37,893 nucleotides of DNA from Paenibacillus lutrae (GTDB lineage Bacteria; Bacillota; Bacilli; Paenibacillales; NBRC-103111), in NCBI RefSeq assembly GCF_009757775.1, contig NZ_RHLK01000025.1, forward strand, positions 336-38,228. The letters run 5' to 3'. Below, in pieces: positions 8,617 to 16,514 of the stretch. The notes under the pieces were generated by a model. That model was given only the letters and a program-made list of their open reading frames with translations, had not been told where the DNA came from and did no database searches. A program made the position numbers and the translations under genes. How positions within the stretch are numbered: the stretch's first letter is position 1; the number at the start of each line of letters is the position of its first letter.

Positions 8617-10365
8617 ATGAAGCTCAATCTGTCTGTAGTTCCATTCAGCCGCTATGGTTCCTATTTTGCCCTATCTAGACTGCCGCGAAGCGAAAAGCGC
8701 AGCGAAGGGCTCTACTTACGTATGATTCGCGGAGGTGACGAGCAGGCCGGTGTTCTATTCGGCATCACTCCCATTGATCCGGAGAGCAGAGAACCTCTGC
8801 CGGATTATCGGGTAGAGGCAACTCCTGTCAAGATACGGCTGGAGACCCGAACCGGCTGGATGGAATGGTGCATACCGGAGCCGGACTGTATCCGCGTCAG
8901 GGGCGCAGGAATCGGATTGAAGTTGACGGCGGAGCTAAGCGCTTACGATTATGCCCTCCCTTACCAAGAAAGAGGCTGGGAGCTCAACAGTTTTTCTAGG
9001 GAAGTCCGGATTCTGCTGTCCCCGCTGGGCGGGCATTTCGAACCCGATGTAGTCTGGGGGGGACTTCGTGCCAAGCATATTTCCTTTGAGATGATACCCG
9101 GCGGAGAAACCCGTTCATTCGATCTGTCTCTCGAGGAATACCGGACGGTTCCCGGACAGCGGGACCGATATTCGTATGAGGAAGCCGAAGCTATGGTAAG
9201 CCAGGACTGGGAACAGTGGCTGGCCCGCACAATCCGGACTCAGGACGACTGGGAGGAAGCGCGGACGCTAGCCGCATATATTACGTGGTCCTGCGTCGTG
9301 CGGGCGGACGGGTATTTATCACGGGCCGCCATGTACATGTCCAAGAATTGGATGACGAACATATGGAGCTGGGATCACTGTTTCAATGCGATGGCACTGG
9401 CCGGGACGAACCCGGACTTGGCTTGGGATCAATTTGCGATATTTTTTGACCGGCAGGACGAAAGCGGTGTGCTGCCGGACTTTTTAAACGATAAATATGC
9501 ACTCTGGAACTGCTGCAAACCCCCTATTCACGGCTGGACATTGAAATGGATGATGGAAAATTCATCGGCGGTAACGGATGCGCGGCTTCAGGAGATTTAT
9601 GAACCGCTCGGCAAATGGACGACATGGTGGTTCCGGTATCGTGATGACGATGGGGACGGAATCCCGCAGTACAATCACGGCAATGACAGCGGATGGGACA
9701 ACAGCACGGCGTTCCTGACGGATATTCCGGTAGAGAGTCCGGATCTTTCGGCATTCCTCGTCATTCAAATGGAGGTGCTGGCCACCGCGGCGCTGAGACT
9801 CGGCCTAAGCGAAGAGTCCGAGCGTTGGTCGGTGCGGGCACGGGAGCTGCTCCAGAAGCTGATCGGGCACTTCTGGGACGAGAAGGAGGGCCGTTTCACG
9901 GCCATGCGTTCCGGCTCCCACGAGCGTTCGGCCGGTGACAGCTTGCTGACGTTCGTCCCAATCGTGCTGGGAAACCGGCTTCCCGTTCCTATTCGCGAGA
10001 AGTTGATCGCGGATTTGAAACAGCCGGGCCGGTTCCTGACCGGCAACGGGCTGGCGACGGAGAGTACGTCCAGCCCGTACTACTCGGCTGACGGTTACTG
10101 GCGCGGGCCCATTTGGGCTCCTTCCACCATGCTGATCGTGGAAGGGATCCGCGGAGCGGGTGACGAGGAGTTTGCCTCGGAGCTGGCCCGCAGGTTCTGC
10201 CGCATGGCGGCAAAGTCCGGTATGGCGGAGAATTTCGATGCCGTAACAGGTGAAGGGCTGCGTGACCGTGCGTTCACCTGGACCTCGAGCGTATTTCTTC
10301 TGCTGGCCGGCAAATGCAGGGAAGAAGCGAATTTTAAGATGCTGGCAGAGAAATCGGAGAAGTAA
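8617..10365 (+). CDS. GH63/GH37-like (trehalase-fold) glycoside hydrolase
   Basis: This 582-aa protein has no signal peptide, so it probably acts on an imported oligosaccharide. Residues 1-200 form a beta-rich N-terminal domain. From about 210 the (alpha/alpha)6 catalytic domain shows motifs of the GH63/trehalase clan: NIWSWDHCFNAMALAG, SGVLPDFLND, HGNDSGWDNSTAF (Asp357 and Asp361) and DGYWRGPIWAPSTMLI. The candidate catalytic acid is one of the aspartates in NDSGWDNS. The partner glutamate is probably Glu538 (AENFDAVTGEG) or Glu546. Family members act on alpha-glucosides, mannosylglycerate or similar sugars; the substrate here is not evident. A cre site upstream supports a sugar-catabolic role. 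Confidence 0.82.
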   Translation: MKLNLSVVPFSRYGSYFALSRLPRSEKRSEGLYLRMIRGGDEQAGVLFGITPIDPESREPLPDYRVEATPVKIRLETRTGWMEWCIPEPDCIRVRGAGIGLKLTAELSAYDYALPYQERGWELNSFSREVRILLSPLGGHFEPDVVWGGLRAKHISFEMIPGGETRSFDLSLEEYRTVPGQRDRYSYEEAEAMVSQDWEQWLARTIRTQDDWEEARTLAAYITWSCVVRADGYLSRAAMYMSKNWMTNIWSWDHCFNAMALAGTNPDLAWDQFAIFFDRQDESGVLPDFLNDKYALWNCCKPPIHGWTLKWMMENSSAVTDARLQEIYEPLGKWTTWWFRYRDDDGDGIPQYNHGNDSGWDNSTAFLTDIPVESPDLSAFLVIQMEVLATAALRLGLSEESERWSVRARELLQKLIGHFWDEKEGRFTAMRSGSHERSAGDSLLTFVPIVLGNRLPVPIREKLIADLKQPGRFLTGNGLATESTSSPYYSADGYWRGPIWAPSTMLIVEGIRGAGDEEFASELARRFCRMAAKSGMAENFDAVTGEGLRDRAFTWTSSVFLLLAGKCREEANFKMLAEKSEK

Positions 10366-10378
10366 AGCGGCAGGTGGC

Positions 10379-10496
10379 GACAAGCGATAGAGGTAACAAG
10401 CGATAGATGTAACAAGAGATAGAAGTAACAAACGATAGAGTAACAAGCGATAGATGTAACAAGAGATAGAAGTAACAAACGATAGAGGCAGCAAGC
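10379..10496 (+). repeat. tandem array of ~16-bp TAACAAGCGATAGA-type units
   Basis: The gap between the glycosidase and SDR genes is almost wholly a tandem array of about seven 15-16 bp units (consensus GTAACAAGCGATAGAT). It is organised as a higher-order 47-bp unit present twice in perfect tandem (10394-10440 and 10441-10487), flanked by partial units. The array stops about 20 bp before the SDR start codon. The units are AT-rich, contiguous and lack spacers. Confidence 0.95.
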
Positions 10497-10516
10497 ATAC
10501 CAAGGGGGTATATCAG

Positions 10517-11296
10517 ATGACTACGAACACTTCTCCGCTCGATTTAACCGGACAAACGGCACTCGTCACGGGAGCCGCTTCGGGAATCGGTCTCGCGGCG
10601 GCTCAAACCTTGGCGGCCCACGGGGCAAAGGTGATGCTGCTCGACATGAACGAAGCCGGAGGACGCGAAACTGAGCGTCTCCTCACGTTACAAGGACACT
10701 CGGTCCGCTATATTCCATGCAATGTTACTCGGGCGGAAGATTGCCAAGCGGCAGTCGAAGCGGCAGTCCGGGAGACAGGCCGGATCGATATTGTTTTCAA
10801 CAACGCCGGCGTAATCCGGCGAAAAACCGTTGTGGAACTGACGGAAGAACAGTGGGACCTCGTAATCGACGTTTCCTTAAAAGGTACTTTCCTTCTGTCC
10901 AAGTATGCCATCCCGGTCATGGAGAAGAATGGCGGTGGAAGCATCATCAACACGGGCTCGGGCTGGGGGCTCAAGGGTGGCGATCAGGCGGCCGCTTACT
11001 GCGCGGCCAAAGCCGGCGTGGTCAATCTGACCCGCGGGATGGCTATTGACCATGGCCCTGCCGGTATCCGCGTCAACTGTGTCTGTCCGGGTGACACGGA
11101 CACGCCGCTTCTGCGCGACGAAGCCAAGCAGTTGCGCCGGGAGGAGGCCAGCTTCCTCATAGCCTCAGCGGAACGACCGCTGAACAGGCTGGGTACGCCT
11201 CAGGATATAGCCAATGCGGTGCTGTTCCTGGCAAGCGGGATGTCCGCATGGATCACAGGTTCGGTTCTCGTCGTGGACGGCGGAGGCTTGGCGTAA
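10517..11296 (+). CDS. short-chain dehydrogenase/reductase (classical SDR)
   Basis: This 259-aa Rossmann-fold oxidoreductase has the cofactor motif TGAASGIG (19-26), NNAG (95-98) and the catalytic set Ser148, Tyr161 and Lys165 (YCAAK). Asp43 after the second strand favours NAD(H) over NADP(H). The C-terminal ITGSVLVVDGG is typical of classical SDRs such as glucose 1-dehydrogenase or 3-oxoacyl-ACP reductase types. AAGGGGG (10501-10507) precedes ATG 10517. The substrate cannot be read from the sequence. Its position after the glycosidase hints at a sugar or polyol. Confidence 0.88.
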   Translation: MTTNTSPLDLTGQTALVTGAASGIGLAAAQTLAAHGAKVMLLDMNEAGGRETERLLTLQGHSVRYIPCNVTRAEDCQAAVEAAVRETGRIDIVFNNAGVIRRKTVVELTEEQWDLVIDVSLKGTFLLSKYAIPVMEKNGGGSIINTGSGWGLKGGDQAAAYCAAKAGVVNLTRGMAIDHGPAGIRVNCVCPGDTDTPLLRDEAKQLRREEASFLIASAERPLNRLGTPQDIANAVLFLASGMSAWITGSVLVVDGGGLA

Positions 11297-11410
11297 GCTG
11301 GTTAAGCATCACGGAGAGAACTTGGTCCTGCGTAAAGACAGATGCGGGAGCAGTAAGGACGATGGGGTTATTGAACGCCGGATGACCGGCAGGGAAAGAA
11401 GCCGCAAGCA

Positions 11411-11455
11411 CCGATTTTGTTAATTATCTTACGCAAATCGGATTACGCAAGTCGG
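11411..11455 (+). repeat. direct and inverted repeat upstream of gcvPA
   Basis: Two 13-bp copies of TTACGCAAATCGG / TTACGCAAGTCGG (11429-11441 and 11443-11455) stand in tandem at a 14-bp period with one mismatch. The first copy's AAATCGG also pairs with CCGATTT at 11411-11417. This could be an operator for the gcv genes; no T run follows, so it is not a terminator. Confidence 0.5.
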
Positions 11456-11531
11456 GAAAGGAACAGCCGTTTTGCTTTTCTTTTCATCAAGATCATAATT
11501 TCAATTTCAGCACACACAGGGAGGTAATCCG

Positions 11532-12923
11532 ATGGCAACCAGGAAGTCTTCATCCCATCCATATATACCGAACACGGTACCCGGCGTACAAAAGGACATG
11601 CTCGAAGTGATCGGAGTCACGAATATAGAAGAGCTGTACCGCATGGTACCGGAATCTTTGCGCTACCGCGATAAGCTTCAGATTGGTCCGGCCTTGAACG
11701 AATACGAGCTTCAGCGCCACATTGAAACGCTGCTGAACCGCAATCTTCACAGCCGGGAACGGCTTAATTTTCTCGGAGCGGGCTGCTGGCAGCATTATGT
11801 GCCCGCTGTGTGCGACGAAATCAGCCAGCGTTCGGAGTTCGTGACCGCGTATGCGGGAGAGCCGTACGAGGATCATGGCCGTTTCCAGGCGCTGTTCGAA
11901 TACCAGAGCCTTCTGGCCGAGTTGATCGACATGGACGTCGTTAACGTGCCGACGTTCGATTGGGCACAGGCGGCTTCTACCGCACTCCGGATGGCCGCAC
12001 GCATGAACGGGCGCAGCGAGGTGCTGCTGCCGGCGACGACCCATCCGGACCGCCTGCTCATTATCCGCAACTACTTGTCGCCGCAAATCCGCTGCACTCT
12101 AATCGGCTGCGATCCTGCGACAGGATTGCTGGATCTGGACGATTTGAAGAACAAGCTAAGCCCGAATACTGCCGCCGTCTACATTGAGAATCCTTCGTAT
12201 CTCGGTCACATTGAGGTTCAGGGGGAAGAGATCGGGAAGCTCGCGAAGGAAGCGGGGGCCGTGTTTGTAGTCGGCGTGGACCCCATCTCGCTGGGTGTAT
12301 TGAAGCCGCCGTCCCACTATGGCGCGGACCTTGTCTGCGGAGATTTGCAGCCTCTTGGAATCCGCATGAATTACGGGGGCGGACATGCCGGGTTTATCGC
12401 TTCGCGCGACGAAGAAGCTTACGTGATGGAATACCCGTCACGTCTGTTCGGTATCGCGCCGACTTCCGTGGAAGGCGAATACGGCTTCGGCGATGTGGCG
12501 TATGAGCGGACTTCTTTTGCGAAGCGAGAAAAAGGGAAGGAGTCCGTCGGCACGCAGACCGCGTTGTGGGGGATCACAGCAGGCGTCTATCTGGCTCTGA
12601 TGGGCCCGCAAGGCATGCTTGAGGTAGGCCAGACCATCGTGCAGCAGGCGGAATACGCCAAAAAGCGGCTGTCCGAAATCGGGGGAGTCAGCATAAAATT
12701 CACGGCGTCCACGTTCAAAGAATTTGTCGTTGATTTTAATTCTTCAGGCAAAAGTGTGACGGAGATCAACAAGCTTCTGCTTGATCAACATATTTTTGGA
12801 GGCAAGGACTTGTCTGCCGAATTTGCAGAGTGGGGACAGTGTGCCCTCTATTGTGTAACGGAAATCCACACCAAGCAGGATATCGATACTCTCGTTGCTG
12901 CACTGAAGAAAGTGCTGGGTTGA
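11532..12923 (+). CDS. gcvPA: glycine dehydrogenase (decarboxylating) subunit 1
   Basis: GcvPA is the N-terminal half of the split P-protein of the glycine cleavage system. With GcvPB it decarboxylates glycine and transfers the aminomethyl group to lipoylated GcvH. The 463-aa product shows the family N-terminus (YIPNTVPGVQKDMLEVIGV), FLGAGCWQHYVPAVCDEI and TAYAGEPYEDHGRFQALFEYQSL, and PLGIRMNYGGGHAGFIASRD in the C-terminal half. It does not carry the PLP lysine. GGGAGGT sits about 7 nt before ATG 11532. gcvPB follows after 134 bp. No gcvT precedes it, unlike the usual gcvT-gcvPA-gcvPB order. Confidence 0.95.
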   Translation: MATRKSSSHPYIPNTVPGVQKDMLEVIGVTNIEELYRMVPESLRYRDKLQIGPALNEYELQRHIETLLNRNLHSRERLNFLGAGCWQHYVPAVCDEISQRSEFVTAYAGEPYEDHGRFQALFEYQSLLAELIDMDVVNVPTFDWAQAASTALRMAARMNGRSEVLLPATTHPDRLLIIRNYLSPQIRCTLIGCDPATGLLDLDDLKNKLSPNTAAVYIENPSYLGHIEVQGEEIGKLAKEAGAVFVVGVDPISLGVLKPPSHYGADLVCGDLQPLGIRMNYGGGHAGFIASRDEEAYVMEYPSRLFGIAPTSVEGEYGFGDVAYERTSFAKREKGKESVGTQTALWGITAGVYLALMGPQGMLEVGQTIVQQAEYAKKRLSEIGGVSIKFTASTFKEFVVDFNSSGKSVTEINKLLLDQHIFGGKDLSAEFAEWGQCALYCVTEIHTKQDIDTLVAALKKVLG

Positions 12924-13057
12924 TGTTCCTCTTGAATGAAATGACGGGGGAATACCGCAAAGATAAGAAGCCGGGACGACAAAACGAATCTGAAAAAGCA
13001 TGAATGTATAGAACTAACCAATAGAACCAGCCACCGATGAGAGGGGATATCGGCACC

Positions 13058-14632
13058 ATGATCAAACGAATCGAACGCAACAGCAAGGTCCGCAAGTTCC
13101 ACCAGGCGAAATGGGATGAGCCGGTTATATTTGAACTGCACCGTCCGGGCGAACGCGGGATTCTGGTACCGGCGGCGGAGCCGGAAGTTGAATCCGAGGT
13201 AGGCGACGGTTTATCCGCCTTGCCGGCGGCGATGCGCAGAGAGACAGCCCCGGCTCTGCCGGAGATAGGTCAAGCCAAAGTGCTGCGGCATTATCTGCGC
13301 CTGTCTCAGGAAACGCTGGGGTCGGATTTTAACGTTGAAATCGGCCAGGGCACTTGTACCATGAAATATATTCCACGGATTAACGAAATGCTCATCCGGA
13401 GCCCCAAAATGATGGATCTCCACCCGCTGCAGGACCCGGATACGGTACAGGGTATGCTCGAAGTCTATCACGGCCTGGACTTGGCGATGAGGGAGATATC
13501 GGGATTGGACCGGTTCTCGTTCCAGCCGAGCAGCGGAACGCAGGCACTATTCGCTATGGCGTCCATCGTCCGGGCTTATCATGAGGCGAACGGGGAAGGG
13601 GAGAAACGCGACGAGATCATCACGACGATCTTCTCGCATCCGTCCCAGGCCGCTACCGCTGCTGTGAAAGGATACAAGATCATTACGCTGTACCCGGACA
13701 AAGACGGGTTCCCCGATCTGGAAGCGCTCAAGAACGCGGTATCCGAGCGGACGGCAGGCTTTGTCGTAGCCAATCCGGAGGATACCGGTATCTTCAATCC
13801 CCGGATCCGCGAGTTTACGGACATTGTGCATGAAGCGGGCGGACTCTGCTTCTACGATCAGGCGAACGCAAACGGGCTTCTGGGTATTGCGAGAGCCAAA
13901 GAAGCGGGTTTCGACATGTGCTTCTTCAACCTGCACAAGACATTTGCGGCGCCCCATATGTGCGGAGGACCCGCAACCGGAGCTCTGGGAGTGACGGCTG
14001 AGCTGGCGCCTTTCCTACCGGGTCCCATTGTGGAATACGATGGCAGCCGCTACGGGCTGAGTAAGGAAACCAAGGAAAGCATCGGCAAAGTGAGGATGTT
14101 CCACGGTGTGGCTCAAACGGTGCTCCGCTCTTACGCCTGGATACGCGCACTGGGTCCGGAGGGACTGCTTGATGTGGCCAAGACAGCCGTTCTCAACAAC
14201 AATTATTTGTACGCAAATATTTTGAAAATCAAAGGTGCGAGCGCTCCATACGTGGAAGGCGGACGCCTGGAGCAGGTGCGTTACAGCTGGGAGCAGCTGA
14301 CCAAGGATACCGGAGTGACGACCGAGGATATTCAGCGCAGAATGTGCGATTTCGGGCTGCACTACTGGACCAGCCATCATCCGTATATCGTTCCGCAGCC
14401 TTTCACACTGGAGCCGACGGAGTCATACTCCAGAGAAGATCTTGACGAATATCTGGACGCGCTGCGGCACATCTCACAGGAGGCTTATGAAAATCCGGAG
14501 ATCGTAAAAAGTGCGCCGCACAACAGCACCGTTCACCGCATCGACGAATCCAGCTTCGACGATCCCAAAGAATGGTGCATCACGTGGCGGGTCTATCTCA
14601 AAAAAACGCAGCCGTCCGGAGCCGCTTTATAG
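13058..14632 (+). CDS. gcvPB: glycine dehydrogenase (decarboxylating) subunit 2
   Basis: GcvPB is the PLP-bearing half of the split glycine decarboxylase. From ATG 13058 the protein has 524 residues, somewhat longer than usual (about 490) because of an N-terminal extension and a Pro/Glu-rich stretch near residues 38-60. The PLP Schiff-base lysine is Lys294 in CFFNLHKTFAAPHMCGGP. GLCFYDQANANGLLG is the preceding strand-loop. AGAGGGG (13040-13046) supports ATG 13058; the upstream in-frame ATG at 13037 lacks a ribosome binding site. It probably forms an operon with gcvPA. Confidence 0.95.
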   Translation: MIKRIERNSKVRKFHQAKWDEPVIFELHRPGERGILVPAAEPEVESEVGDGLSALPAAMRRETAPALPEIGQAKVLRHYLRLSQETLGSDFNVEIGQGTCTMKYIPRINEMLIRSPKMMDLHPLQDPDTVQGMLEVYHGLDLAMREISGLDRFSFQPSSGTQALFAMASIVRAYHEANGEGEKRDEIITTIFSHPSQAATAAVKGYKIITLYPDKDGFPDLEALKNAVSERTAGFVVANPEDTGIFNPRIREFTDIVHEAGGLCFYDQANANGLLGIARAKEAGFDMCFFNLHKTFAAPHMCGGPATGALGVTAELAPFLPGPIVEYDGSRYGLSKETKESIGKVRMFHGVAQTVLRSYAWIRALGPEGLLDVAKTAVLNNNYLYANILKIKGASAPYVEGGRLEQVRYSWEQLTKDTGVTTEDIQRRMCDFGLHYWTSHHPYIVPQPFTLEPTESYSREDLDEYLDALRHISQEAYENPEIVKSAPHNSTVHRIDESSFDDPKEWCITWRVYLKKTQPSGAAL

Positions 14633-14726
14633 AGGGTTTCGCGCACGGGAACGGACGGTATCGTTCTGACAACGTTCTGACAAGTTCAGTCACGGGGCGT
14701 AACTAGATTATATTTCAAATCAGCAG

Positions 14727-14763
14727 AGCACGGGGAGGCATGTGTATACAGCCTTCCCGTGCT
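14727..14763 (+). promoter_or_regulatory. 13-bp inverted repeat overlapping the kinase promoter
   Basis: The arms AGCACGGGGAGGC (14727-14739) and GCCTTCCCGTGCT (14751-14763) pair over 13 bp with one G-U wobble around an 11-nt loop. No T tract follows; instead the right arm runs into a perfect TATAAT at 14763-14768. It may be a weak gcvPB terminator or an operator in the promoter of the next gene. Confidence 0.55.
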
Positions 14764-14775
14764 ATAATCATTTTA

Positions 14776-14789
14776 CGGAAGCGCTTACT
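14776..14789 (+). promoter_or_regulatory. cre-like site upstream of the sensor kinase
   Basis: CGGAAGCGCTTACT matches 13 of 14 positions of TGNAANCGNWNNCW (the first T is C). It sits between a TATAAT box (14763-14768) and the kinase ribosome binding site (14801-14807), consistent with CcpA control of the galactoside cluster. Confidence 0.6.
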
Positions 14790-14813
14790 TTACTGCATGC
14801 GGAGGAGATAACG

Positions 14814-16514
14814 TTGTTTAGACACCTGGGCCTACTACCGATGCGTTTACGCCGGAGCCTGCAGGGGAAGCTGGTGCTGCTGATTTTGCTGGTCGCTATT
14901 ATTCCTCTGTTAACGCTGGGATATGTGCTGTATAACAAGTCTTCCCATACGATAAACGAGCAGTTCGGTCGTTACGGGGAAAATACGGTGTCCCAGCTCC
15001 AGGTGCAGATCGACTCGACACTGGCTCAGATGAAATATACCGTAGAGGATATTTTATCCTACCTGCTTGACCCTAACTTTACCGTTTTGCATGAGGAAAT
15101 CCCGACGACTTATTTGGGCTTTAAAGAGGAGCAGCAGCTCGAACAATATATAGAAGCTCACAAAACGCTGGATACGAAAGGTATTTTTATACTAACGAAG
15201 TCCGGCTATTATTACGGGGAGCGAATTGCCAATACGAATCTCGTAGAGGAAAGCCCCTGGTTTGGAGAAGAGCGTACGGGATATCTGTTCAGTATTTACG
15301 AGCCCAAACAGTACAGCGGCACATCCAATATTCCGGGAGAAAAAGTGATCGGGCTGCTTTTCCGGATACACAATCAGGTCGGGGCATTGGAGGATGCCAG
15401 AGTGCTCATTGAAGTAAAAGCGGACAAGCTGCTGGATATGTTCCAAGAGTATGAACGGGATACGGGGGCTTTCCTGAATATAACGGATCAGGGACGCGTT
15501 CTGTATCAGACGGCGAAGCCCTATTCAAAGCGTGACAATGATGTTGTCTGGACGAAACAGTCGGAGGAAACCGATTGGAAGATCGAAGTGCGGACGCCGC
15601 ACAGCCAGTTTTACCAGTCGTCTTTGCTGATCCGGACATTTACGTTTACGGCCGTCAGCTTGTCCATTCTGTTGGCTTTTGTTCTGTCGTATTTCAGTTC
15701 CATGCGTTTCTTGAGCCGGATTAAAAAAATGAAGGATTCCATCAGAGACGTATCACTCGGACGGCTGCATACCCGGATTGCAGTCGATTCCGAAGATGAG
15801 ATCGGACGTCTGGGCCGCAGCTTCAATCATATGGTGGTTCAGCTTCAGGATTTGTTCGGAGAAGTCAAACGTGTGGAGCGGCAGAAAAAAGAAGCGGAGC
15901 TTAGAGCGCTTCATCATCAGATTAATCCCCATCTGCTGATTAATACGCTCGCCTCTATCCAGTGGAAAGCGCGCATAGCCGGCAACTCCGAGGTACAGCA
16001 GATGATTCTGCATTTGACCAAGGTACTCGACGGTAACTTGAATTATACGCGCGAGCTGGTCACCTTAAGGGAAGAGCTGGATGTGATCCATCATTACATG
16101 AATCTCCAGGAATATCGATTCGGTCATGTGTTCACCTACCGAATCGATCCGGGAGATATTCCTCTGGAAGAGGTCCGCATACCGCGGATGACCCTGCAGC
16201 CCTTGGTGGAGAATATTTTCTTCCATGCATTCGAGGATGGAGAAGGTATGATCGAAATCAAGGTGCGGCAGCAGGGAACGGCAATCCGGCTCAGTGTATG
16301 CGATGACGGGAAGGGAATGGACCCGGCTGCGGCCGGTGATCTTCTGGCGGAACAGGGAGAAGAAACGGACGGCCGCAAGAAGCGCAGTATCGGCATCTAT
16401 AACGTCGATCAGCGGATCAAGCTTCATTTTGGTGACAAGTATGGACTGGATGTGGAATCGGAACCGGGAAAAGGAACATGCATCGGGATTATGCTTCCGA
16501 AGGAGGAAACGTGA
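14814..16514 (+). CDS. YesM-type sensor histidine kinase
   Basis: This membrane kinase probably senses an extracellular carbohydrate signal and phosphorylates the AraC-type regulator encoded next. From TTG 14814 (GGAGGAG at 14801-14807) it has 566 residues. A first membrane helix lies at about 19-40 and an extracytoplasmic sensor region follows to about 285. A second helix (FTFTAVSLSILLAFVLSYF) and a HAMP segment (DVSLGRLHTRI...SEDEIGRL) precede the kinase. The phosphoacceptor is His373 in QINPHLLINTL, and the ATPase motifs are the N-box LQPLVENIFFHAF and the G-box CDDGKGMD. The H-box differs slightly from the usual QINPHFLYNTL. The stop overlaps the next start (TGATG). Confidence 0.92.
   Translation: MFRHLGLLPMRLRRSLQGKLVLLILLVAIIPLLTLGYVLYNKSSHTINEQFGRYGENTVSQLQVQIDSTLAQMKYTVEDILSYLLDPNFTVLHEEIPTTYLGFKEEQQLEQYIEAHKTLDTKGIFILTKSGYYYGERIANTNLVEESPWFGEERTGYLFSIYEPKQYSGTSNIPGEKVIGLLFRIHNQVGALEDARVLIEVKADKLLDMFQEYERDTGAFLNITDQGRVLYQTAKPYSKRDNDVVWTKQSEETDWKIEVRTPHSQFYQSSLLIRTFTFTAVSLSILLAFVLSYFSSMRFLSRIKKMKDSIRDVSLGRLHTRIAVDSEDEIGRLGRSFNHMVVQLQDLFGEVKRVERQKKEAELRALHHQINPHLLINTLASIQWKARIAGNSEVQQMILHLTKVLDGNLNYTRELVTLREELDVIHHYMNLQEYRFGHVFTYRIDPGDIPLEEVRIPRMTLQPLVENIFFHAFEDGEGMIEIKVRQQGTAIRLSVCDDGKGMDPAAAGDLLAEQGEETDGRKKRSIGIYNVDQRIKLHFGDKYGLDVESEPGKGTCIGIMLPKEET

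Noticed and set aside
10379-10496. CRISPR array
   Set aside because: Repeats are contiguous with no unique spacers and no cas genes nearby.
11297-11531. Glycine riboswitch upstream of gcvPA
   Set aside because: A GGAGAG element is present, but the conserved CTCTCAGGC and GCCGAAGG cores and the tandem-aptamer layout are missing.
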